64,000 bases of DNA, taken from contig NZ_JADFUA010000002.1 of assembly GCF_015223195.1 (NCBI RefSeq), positions 62,001 to 126,000 on the forward strand, given 5' to 3'. The DNA is from Chitinilyticum piscinae (GTDB lineage Bacteria > Pseudomonadota > Gammaproteobacteria > Burkholderiales > Chitinibacteraceae). Of the stretch, positions 55,754 through 64,000 are shown one piece after another. The position numbers and the translations under genes were made by a program. The stretch's first letter is position 1. Each line of letters starts with the position of its first letter. A model generated the notes under the pieces. The model saw only the letters and a list, made by a program, of their open reading frames with translations, had not been told where the DNA came from and did not search any database.

Positions 55754-56652
55754 GTCGGTAGCGGAGAATGAGTGGGGGATAAATGCTGTGCAAGCAGCTC
55801 ATGAATCTGGCGGGATGCGAGTTCGGCCTGGCGGCTGAGCGGCCATTCCTTTCTGCGTACTAACCAGAGCGTGTCGGATACAGGGTGGCTTTGTGGCCAC
55901 AGCGTGATGGCTTGCTGATCATGAAATGCGTCGATGGCCAGGCGGGGCAGAATGGCAAACCCCATGCCTGCTGCAACCGGCTGCAGGATCATGCCGATCT
56001 GATTGATGAAACCGCGCTGCGGCAACTCGGCCAGCCGGCGGCCGGGGAATGCCCGGGCCAGCCAGCGCGTGGCCATGGCCTCCCCGTCCGGATGGCCAAT
56101 CCAGCCCAGTTCGCGGAGGTTTTCCCAGCTGGCCGCCGGCTTTGCTGCCGGCAAGGCCAGGCACAGCTCTTCCTTGCCCAGCGCCTCGCAAAGCAGATTG
56201 GGTGCAGCAGGTGGCAGGGTGACAATGCCCAGCTCGACGTCCTGCGCCAGCAGTGCTTGAGTCACGCTGGGCTCGGGGGCGAAGCGCATCTCCAGCGTGA
56301 TGTCCGGGTGCTCGCGCAACCAGGCCAGCAAGCGGGGATAGAGTATCAGACCAACGCTGCCCGGAGTGGCCAGCCGAATCGGGCCACGCACCGGCCCTTC
56401 GGCCTGCAGTGCATCGCGCAGGCGGCTTTCGGCAATCCCGATTTGCTCGGCATAGTGTAGTACGGCCAGCCCGCGCGGCGTCAACTCCTGCCGGCGCCCG
56501 TTGCGCACAAACAGCCGGCCGGTCTGCGCCTCGAGCCTGGCGATATGCTGGCTGACTGCGGCCTGGGTCAGATTGAGCTGCTCTGCCGCCTGCGTGTAGG
56601 TGCCTGCGTTGACCACAGCGAGAAAAGAGCGCAGCCAGAGTGGGTTAACCAT
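55750..56652 (-). CDS. LysR-family transcriptional regulator
   Basis: 300 residues. The winged HTH WLRSFLAVVNAGTYTQAAEQLNLTQAAVSQHIARLEAQTGRLFVR is complete, followed by a two-lobed effector domain. Overlaps tag by 4 nt downstream and is divergent from the VOC-protein gene, 93 bp away. The divergent layout suggests it regulates the VOC gene or itself and tag; the inducer is unknown. Confidence 0.9.
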   Translation of the reverse strand: MVNPLWLRSFLAVVNAGTYTQAAEQLNLTQAAVSQHIARLEAQTGRLFVRNGRRQELTPRGLAVLHYAEQIGIAESRLRDALQAEGPVRGPIRLATPGSVGLILYPRLLAWLREHPDITLEMRFAPEPSVTQALLAQDVELGIVTLPPAAPNLLCEALGKEELCLALPAAKPAASWENLRELGWIGHPDGEAMATRWLARAFPGRRLAELPQRGFINQIGMILQPVAAGMGFAILPRLAIDAFHDQQAITLWPQSHPVSDTLWLVRRKEWPLSRQAELASRQIHELLAQHLSPTHSPLPT

Positions 56653-56745
56653 AATGAATTTTTATGTTTTCCATTACTTGATCTCGGTTCTTGTTATTCA
56701 TTGCCCAGAATAAACTGGTGCTACCGATTTGAACAGGAGCCAGCA

Positions 56746-57252
56746 ATGCAGACCCAGACTTATCCACGCAATTTCTCGCACATCGGCCTTACCGTCACCG
56801 ATCTGGACGCCGCCGTACGTTTCTATACCGAAGTGATGGGCTGGTACCTGATCATGCCGCCGACCACCATTACCGAAGACGATTCGGCCATCGGCATCAT
56901 GTGCAACGACGTATTCGGGCCGGGCTGGGGATCATTCCGCATCGCCCACCTGTCCACCGGTGACAAGATCGGCGTAGAGCTATTCGAGTTTCCCCACAGC
57001 GAGCGCCGCGAGAACAATTTCGAATTCTGGAAGACGGGTGTGTTCCATTTCAGCGTGCAGGATCCGGATGTGGAAGGGCTGGCCGCCAAGATTGTCGCGG
57101 CCGGTGGCAAGCAGCGCATGCCGGTGCGCGAGTACTATCCCGGGGAAAAGCCGTACCGCATGGTCTACATGGAAGATCCGTTCGGCAACATCGTGGAAAT
57201 TTACAGCCACAGCTACGAGCTGACTTATTCGGCAGGTGCGTATCAGGCGTGA
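56746..57252 (+). CDS. VOC (glyoxalase/bleomycin-resistance superfamily) protein
   Basis: 168 residues. FSHIGLTVTDLDAAVRFYTEVMGWYLI opens the first beta-alpha-beta-beta-beta unit (likely metal ligand His), and FHFSVQDPDVEGLAAKIVAAGGKQ and MVYMEDPFGNIVEIYSHSYE form the second, with a glutamate ligand near the end. Members include glyoxalase I and ring-cleaving dioxygenases; the precise reaction is not visible. AGGAG precedes the ATG. Divergent from the LysR gene, suggesting regulation by it. A degenerate 49-bp element follows the stop by 16 nt. Confidence 0.85.
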   Translation: MQTQTYPRNFSHIGLTVTDLDAAVRFYTEVMGWYLIMPPTTITEDDSAIGIMCNDVFGPGWGSFRIAHLSTGDKIGVELFEFPHSERRENNFEFWKTGVFHFSVQDPDVEGLAAKIVAAGGKQRMPVREYYPGEKPYRMVYMEDPFGNIVEIYSHSYELTYSAGAYQA

Positions 57253-57268
57253 CTTTTCGCTGCCCTAT

Positions 57269-57317
57269 GGGTATGTTGCCAAAGCTGATTCATATCAGGG
57301 GATGTGCGGCCATATCC
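57269..57317. repeat. 49-bp element, copy 7 (degenerate right end)
   Basis: Begins GGGTATGTTGCC and after 49 bp reads CGGCCATATCC, an imperfect inverted match (expected GGCAACATACCC). It begins 16 nt after the VOC-gene stop. The rest of the interval to the gene at 57565 holds nothing recognisable apart from another GGGTAT at 57322. Confidence 0.45.
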
Positions 57318-57564
57318 AGTTGGGTATGAGGTGTGGCGGGCTCGCTTTCCCTCTGCCAGCGCGAATGTTCCTGCGGGTGTTCTGCCCCCACGGTGCCTGG
57401 CCGCCGCCCCCTATGCAGCCATTGCCAGGGGCGGGTTGTCGCGCGCGGATACCTAGCAAGTTGCAGGAAATTCTGCCGCATTTTCTGCCCGCGGCCATGA
57501 CGCTGATCCCCGTGCTGTGATAGCGTCGCACCCTGCCAAAGACGACCGAAAGGAAGCCCTCATC

Positions 57565-58353
57565 ATGACCCTTGCCATCCCCGCCGAGCTGATCACGCTG
57601 GCAGGCCAGCTAGCCGACGCCAGTGCCGCCGCCATTCGCCCGCTGTTTCGCAGTGCCTTTGCCATTGATGACAAGTCGGATGACAGCCCGGTAACCGTGG
57701 CTGATCGCGAGGCCGAGCGGGTCATGCGTGCGCTGATCAATGCGTTGCGTCCGCAGGATGGCATCATCGGCGAGGAGTTTGGCGCGGAGCGCGCGGATGC
57801 CGAATGGGTATGGGTACTCGATCCGGTTGATGGCACCAAGTCCTTCACCGTGGGCCGTCCGCTGTTTGTGACGCTGATTGGGCTGCTGCATCGCGGTGTG
57901 CCGGTGCTCGGGGTGATCAATCAGCCGATCACCGGCGAGCGCTGGCTGGGCGGGGAGGGCGTGCCGACCACGCTCAATGGTGAAGCGGTGACGCTGAATG
58001 AAACCCGCGAGCTTGCCTGTGCCCGCATTGGTAGTACGGGGCCGGAGTATCTCTCTACAGGCCTTGCAGCATTTGAAGCGCTGGCCAATACCTGTCGCTA
58101 CAAACTATGGGGCGGTGATGGTTATCTTTATGCGCAGGTCGCCAGCGGCTGGCTGGAAGTGGTGGTGGAGGAAGGCCTGAAGCTGCATGACTTTGCCGCG
58201 CTGGCGCCGGTGGTGAATGCCGCCGGGGGCAAGATGACCGACTGGCAGGGGCGGCCACTGACCATCGCCAGCGCCGACACTGGCCGCGTGCTGGCAGCGT
58301 GCAATCCGGCACTGCACGCGCTGGCCTTGCCCGCGATGCAGGTGATTGACTGA
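57565..58353 (+). CDS. Inositol-monophosphatase-type phosphatase (HisN-like)
   Basis: 262 residues. Metal-site motifs of the family: GIIGEEFG (about 67-74), LDPVDGTKSF (D86, D89) and a third aspartate in LHDFAALAPVVNAAGG (normally WDxAA). The segment WGGDGYLYAQVASGWLEVVVEEGLKLHDFAAL fits histidinol-phosphate phosphatases of the HisN group better than inositol monophosphatase; a link to hisC elsewhere in the window is possible. ATG at 57565 with AAGGAAG before it; an in-frame start at 57517 is rejected. Confidence 0.8.
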   Translation: MTLAIPAELITLAGQLADASAAAIRPLFRSAFAIDDKSDDSPVTVADREAERVMRALINALRPQDGIIGEEFGAERADAEWVWVLDPVDGTKSFTVGRPLFVTLIGLLHRGVPVLGVINQPITGERWLGGEGVPTTLNGEAVTLNETRELACARIGSTGPEYLSTGLAAFEALANTCRYKLWGGDGYLYAQVASGWLEVVVEEGLKLHDFAALAPVVNAAGGKMTDWQGRPLTIASADTGRVLAACNPALHALALPAMQVID

Positions 58354-58463
58354 GCGTGATGATGCCTGACCGGCAAAGCTGACAAAACCGCTTGTCTCTT
58401 CCTGCGCCTTGGCAGCAGATTCTGATTTACGCCGCGAAATCAGCCGCCTATACTCGTCCGAGC

Positions 58464-58477
58464 CTGTAAGCTTACAG
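58464..58477. promoter_or_regulatory. 14-bp palindrome upstream of the chitin genes
   Basis: CTGTAAGCTTACAG, a perfect palindrome, with GCCTG and CAGGC nearby as a second inverted pair. It lies 128 nt before the start of the TIM-barrel-like gene, between it and the upstream gene's end, so it may be an operator for the two-gene chitin locus. No identical copy is seen before the LPMO gene. Confidence 0.45.
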
Positions 58478-58604
58478 CTTGCAGGCCGGCCAGACCCAGT
58501 TTCCGGATACAGGAGACAGGCCTTGCTGCAGCAACAATTCCAATAATCGTTGTGTGACAAACCCGCAACGCCCGGGAGTGGCGGGAGGGTGGAGGATGAG
58601 AGCA

Positions 58605-60626
<2,022 letters not shown>

Positions 60627-60854
60627 TGAACGGCTGCAGCGTGACTCGCTGACGCGAGTTGCGCAGCAGCATTCCATTTCCATGATCGGCTGACGCGGTG
60701 CAATCTTCCCCGCCGCGGCCGGCTGGCGATCTGCCGGCCTGTCAGCACCCCGTCGCTGTTCAGGGGGCTGATTGCCTGGTTCGGATTTGACTCCGCCGGC
60801 TGGCATAGCGGCCAGCATCCGCCGTCGCCTGACGACTATTGATGGAGCACTATT

Positions 60855-62840
60855 ATGAAAATTCGCATGCGAACCACTGCAGCTGCCTGCCTGGTTGCCC
60901 TTGGGTCACTCGCCCCGTTGCCATATCTGGCCGGCGTTGCCCAGGCCGCCAGCGCCTGGCAGGAAGGCGTGACCTACACCGCAGGCACCGTGGTGACCTA
61001 CAAGTCCAATGACTACAAGGCGCTCGTGACTCACACCGCCTATGTTGGTACCAACTGGAATCCGGAAGCATCACCTACGCTTTGGGGGTTGATCGGGCCG
61101 AGCAGTGCAACTCCGACCCCGACGGCAACTCCTACCCCAACAGCAACTCCTACCCCGACAGCAACTCCTAGTCCTACTCCGACGGCAACCCCTGCTCCGA
61201 CGGTAACGGCTACTCCTGCACCAGCAGCAACGTGCTATGCGGCCTGGAAATCCGGTACCGCCTACGTGTCGCCAAACCGTGTGACCTACAATGGCCGCAA
61301 CTATGAAGCCAAGTGGTGGACGACTGACACGCCGAGCAATTCCGAATGGGGCCCGTGGAAGGATCTGGGCTCCTGCACAGGCAGTACCGCAACGCCTACG
61401 GCAACACCCACGCCTACGGCAACACCCACGCCTACGGCAACACCCACGCCTACGGCAACACCCACGCCTACGGCAACACCCACATCCACAGTAACGCCCA
61501 CACCGGCTGTGACAGCAACTCCGGTGCCGACGGCCACCCCGAGCCCCTCGCCCGTTGCCTCCTACAAGCCGCAGATTACGTATGTTCCGCAGCCCTCAGG
61601 CTACCCGAGCAGCAGCCAGTTTGCCGCAGCCGAACAAGCGCTGGCGACCGGTGTGGGCAGTGATGCCGGTACGCTTGAACGTATCCGCGCCGCCTTGCGC
61701 GTGCGCCCGGATAGCGAGGTCGAGGCGGTTCTACCGGGGCGTGCCGCCAATCCGGATAATGTGCTGCGCGTCGAGCGGGTGCTGCCGCAGGCCAAGTTTG
61801 ACCAGCTGTTGCCGGTGCGCAACGTTGCTTATACCTACACCAATCTGCTGCGGGGTGTCGCCAAATTCCCGGCGTATTGCGACAACTACACCGATGGGCG
61901 CAACGCCGATGCCATCTGTGCCAAACTGCTCGCGACGTCGCTGGCGCACTTCACCCAGGAAACCGGCGCCAGCTGGTCAACACTGACCCCGGCTGGCGTG
62001 AAGGCCTATCCGGACAATTACAACGCGGTGCTGGCGACCATGCCGCAGGACACGCCAATTCCGACCTGGAACCAGGCGCTGTGGTATCTGCGCGAAATGG
62101 GTTACAACGAGGGCTCGGCAATCGGTGCCTATCAGGATTGCTACAAGGGCGCAGGCAGCTCGATCTGGGGCATTTTCTATCCCTGCGGGCAGAATGCCCA
62201 AGGTAAAAACCTCGACTACTTCGGCCGTGGTTCCAAGCAACTGTCGTACAACTACAACTACGGCCCGTTCAGCAAATCGCTGTATGGCGATGTGAACGTC
62301 CTGCTCGACAATCCGGGCAAGGTTGCCGATACCTGGCTCAACTTCGCCTCGGCAATCTGGTTTGCCGTCTACCCGCAATCGCCCAAACCGCCGATGACCT
62401 GGGTGGTCGATGGTACGTGGAAGCCCAATGCCTATGATGTGTCGCAAGGCTTGCTGCCGGGCTTTGGCGCGACCATCAACATCATCAATGGTGGCATCGA
62501 GTGTGGTGGAGGCAGCGATGTACAGCAGGCCAAGAACCGTATCGCGGCATACAAGGAATACGCCAAGGTGCTGAATGTCGACATCAGCGGCGAGCAGCTG
62601 TCCTGTGCCAACATGCGGCCGTTCTCGGAAGGCTCCGCGGCAGCGACCAAGACCTATCTCGACAAGAACTGGGGCTATAACGCCGCCAATCCGAATGGTG
62701 CCAGCTACGCCTGCAGTCTGGTGGCTTATCAGACCCCCTTCTCGATTGCCCAGCCGGGTGATTATCAGTCCTGTGTGGATTACTTCTTCCGCGGCAAGGT
62801 TCTCTTCAATGGTCAGGTGACCGTGGACAATACCAAGTAA
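60855..62840 (+). CDS. GH19 chitinase with two N-terminal CBM5/12 modules
   Basis: 661 residues. Signal peptide about 1-31 (ending AQAAS), CBM5/12 about 33-80, a Thr/Pro linker, a second CBM5/12 about 127-174 (CYAAWKSGTAY to KDLGSC), a repetitive linker to about 232, and a GH19 catalytic domain from about 238. The catalytic acid is E369 in HFTQETG; YFGRGSKQLSYNYNYG and INIINGGIECGGG are further GH19 signatures. It hydrolyses chitin with inversion. GGAGC precedes the ATG. Part of the linker is encoded by five perfect 18-bp repeats. Confidence 0.95.
   Translation: MKIRMRTTAAACLVALGSLAPLPYLAGVAQAASAWQEGVTYTAGTVVTYKSNDYKALVTHTAYVGTNWNPEASPTLWGLIGPSSATPTPTATPTPTATPTPTATPSPTPTATPAPTVTATPAPAATCYAAWKSGTAYVSPNRVTYNGRNYEAKWWTTDTPSNSEWGPWKDLGSCTGSTATPTATPTPTATPTPTATPTPTATPTPTATPTSTVTPTPAVTATPVPTATPSPSPVASYKPQITYVPQPSGYPSSSQFAAAEQALATGVGSDAGTLERIRAALRVRPDSEVEAVLPGRAANPDNVLRVERVLPQAKFDQLLPVRNVAYTYTNLLRGVAKFPAYCDNYTDGRNADAICAKLLATSLAHFTQETGASWSTLTPAGVKAYPDNYNAVLATMPQDTPIPTWNQALWYLREMGYNEGSAIGAYQDCYKGAGSSIWGIFYPCGQNAQGKNLDYFGRGSKQLSYNYNYGPFSKSLYGDVNVLLDNPGKVADTWLNFASAIWFAVYPQSPKPPMTWVVDGTWKPNAYDVSQGLLPGFGATINIINGGIECGGGSDVQQAKNRIAAYKEYAKVLNVDISGEQLSCANMRPFSEGSAAATKTYLDKNWGYNAANPNGASYACSLVAYQTPFSIAQPGDYQSCVDYFFRGKVLFNGQVTVDNTK
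61392..61481 (+). repeat. Five perfect 18-bp repeats in the GH19 linker
   Basis: The unit ACGCCTACGGCAACACCC occurs five times without mismatch (90 bp) and encodes Thr-Pro-Thr-Ala-Thr-Pro in frame. The identity at nucleotide level, including third positions, points to recent expansion. Similar but less regular Thr/Pro coding repeats lie at about 60265-60450, 61110-61215 and 12130-12560. Confidence 0.95.
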
Positions 62841-62863
62841 TTGCGATTGTCTTCACCCATCAG

Positions 62864-62893
62864 ACGGGCTTCTTCGGGAGCCCGTTTGGCTTT
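62864..62893 (+). terminator. Terminator of the GH19 chitinase gene
   Basis: Arms ACGGGCT (62864-62870) and AGCCCGT (62879-62885) with loop TCTTCGGG, followed by TTGGCTTT. Located 24 nt after the chitinase stop. The stem is short but GC-rich, and the run of T is interrupted. Confidence 0.65.
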
Positions 62894-63019
62894 GGCACTG
62901 GTGAAGAGGCGTGCCAGCGCTGCTCTGCAGCATGGTTCTGCAATCGTCCGCGCCTTGCCTGACAGCGGCTTCGACTTCTTGTACGCTTGCGGCTTACATG
63001 ACTTTTTGCAGGAGCTGTT

Positions 63020-63874
63020 ATGTACCCACTAAGCAGTGTGTCCGAACTGCAAACCCGTCTGGGTGCGCCGGAACTGGTGATCGTTGACTGCCGGCATGAG
63101 CTGGCCAATCCGGCCGCCGGGCGTGCGGCCTACCTTTCGGGGCATATTCCCGGCGCGATTTTCCTGCACCTCGATGAGGATCTGTCTGGCCCGATGAACG
63201 GTCGCAATGGCCGTCATCCCTTGCCCGATGTGCGTACTCTGGTGCAGAAACTGGCCGCAGCCGGCATCGGCAGGGACAGTCACGTGGTTGCCTATGATGC
63301 AGCTGGCGGCCCGTTTGCCGCCCGGCTATGGTGGTTGCTGCGGTGGTTGGGACTGGGCGATGTTCAGGTGCTGGATGGAGGCTGGCCGGCCTGGCTGGCC
63401 GCCGGCGCACCGGTCAGTACGGCATTGCCACCGGCACAGCAGACTGATCTGCGTGCGGAGGCCGATTGGTCGCGCGTTGTGACTGCAGATGAAGTCGAAG
63501 CCAATCTGGCTGTGCCTCAATTCACGCTGGTTGATGCCCGCAGCCCCGAACGCTTTGTCGGCATCGGTGAAACGCTGGATCCGGTGGGTGGCCATATTCC
63601 GGGAGCCCGAAACCGCTTCTTCATGCATAACCTGCAGGCGGACGGCCGCTTCAAACCGGGCGCCGAACTGCTTGCCGAGTGGCTGGGAGTGCTGGGGGAA
63701 TGCGCGCCGGAGACCGTGGTGCATCAGTGTGGCTCGGGGGTGACCGCCTGTCATAACCAGCTGGCGCTGGCCGTTGCCGGCCTGCCGCAAGGCCGGCTGT
63801 ATGCCGGCTCCTGGAGCGAGTGGTGCAGTGACCCGCTCCACCCGGTCAGCACCGAGCCGCCTCCCGACCGCTAG
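63020..63874 (+). CDS. sseA: Two-domain rhodanese sulfurtransferase (SseA-like)
   Basis: 284 residues with two rhodanese domains. The first is inactive (no cysteine in its loop: AYDAAGGPFAARLWW), the second has catalytic C237 in HQCGSGVTACHN. The CGSGVTA loop is that of 3-mercaptopyruvate sulfurtransferases; GHIPGARN and LYAGSWSEW are family features. It moves sulfur from mercaptopyruvate or thiosulfate to acceptors such as cyanide. AGGAG before the ATG. Confidence 0.93.
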   Translation: MYPLSSVSELQTRLGAPELVIVDCRHELANPAAGRAAYLSGHIPGAIFLHLDEDLSGPMNGRNGRHPLPDVRTLVQKLAAAGIGRDSHVVAYDAAGGPFAARLWWLLRWLGLGDVQVLDGGWPAWLAAGAPVSTALPPAQQTDLRAEADWSRVVTADEVEANLAVPQFTLVDARSPERFVGIGETLDPVGGHIPGARNRFFMHNLQADGRFKPGAELLAEWLGVLGECAPETVVHQCGSGVTACHNQLALAVAGLPQGRLYAGSWSEWCSDPLHPVSTEPPPDR

Positions 63875-63943
63875 ACAAAGCTGGCTTTCTGCGGCCGATC
63901 TGATTCAATGAAAGGTAGCTTGCCGGCAGGAGGAGGGCTGAGG

Positions 63944-64000
63944 ATGAATACTGCGCATTTATTCCGGTGCATGGCAGGGTTGCTGGCCTGGCTGGTGATC
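63944..64000 (+). CDS. Start of an exported or membrane protein (partial)
   Basis: Nineteen codons to the end of the window: MNTAHLFRCMAGLLAWLVI, a short polar N-terminus and a hydrophobic stretch as in a signal peptide or first membrane helix. A strong ribosome site (GGAGGAGGGCTGAGG) precedes the ATG. Function cannot be judged from this much. Confidence 0.65.
   Translation, partial: MNTAHLFRCMAGLLAWLVI

Noticed and set aside
7588-57317. Reading the GGGTAT elements as DNA uptake sequences like those of Neisseria
   Set aside because: Uptake sequences are far denser, occur inside genes and have a fixed 10-12-mer core; here only the outer 6-7 bases are shared and all candidates are at gene ends.

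Overview
The window looks like chromosomal DNA of a chitin-degrading betaproteobacterium, most likely in the order Neisseriales. This is inferred from the gene set: a rne/rluC divergent pair, a Chp-type pilus chemosensory operon, hisC-pdxJ, a short-loop cytochrome bd oxidase and three CBM5/12-bearing secreted proteins. The DNA is GC-rich and densely coded. I saw no rRNA, tRNA, insertion sequence, prophage or CRISPR array.

Layout. 0-1 kb: tail of an RBBP9-type hydrolase and a KdgM-like porin. 1.1-6.2 kb: sulfate uptake operon (sbp, cysT, cysW, cysA) followed by a PatB/MalY C-S lyase. 6.2-13.5 kb: chromate transporter, then on the minus strand a DUF2946 protein, a TonB-dependent receptor, a PepSY membrane protein and a lytic polysaccharide monooxygenase (LPMO) with two chitin-binding modules. 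13.7-24 kb: RNase PH, a small kinase-like protein, hisC-pdxJ, a large soluble TPR-GAF histidine kinase, an EamA transporter, an amino-acid ABC permease and binding protein, and an HDOD protein. 24-31.8 kb: rne diverging from rluC-gph-Rieske-sppA, then a MotD-type protein. 32.4-35.3 kb: a compact sensory module (membrane CheA-like kinase, CheY, CheX). 35.3-46.4 kb: two sugar ABC permeases, a polysaccharide deacetylase, a probably frameshifted gene, rlmJ, an M16 peptidase, a NhaR-like regulator, and a GbsR-like regulator with cydA and cydB. 46.4-55.1 kb: an AT-rich gene-free stretch, then pilG-like, pilH, pilI, pilJ and pilL/chpA. 55-64 kb: lysR-tag, a VOC protein, an inositol-phosphatase-type enzyme, a secreted TIM-barrel-like protein with CBM5/12 modules, a GH19 chitinase, a rhodanese and the start of another exported protein.

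How the genes work together. The LPMO, the GH19 chitinase and the unassigned TIM-barrel-like protein share the same modules and Thr/Pro linkers, so they probably form one chitin-attack set. Type IV pili controlled by the pil operon, and possibly the Cache-CheA-CheX module, could handle surface sensing.

The most unexpected structure is a family of 49-bp elements with GGGTAT/ATACCC ends. Seven candidate copies (four convincing, three degenerate) lie across the window. Each overlaps or lies within about 20 nt of a stop codon, and two perfect copies have identical 11-27-11 geometry.
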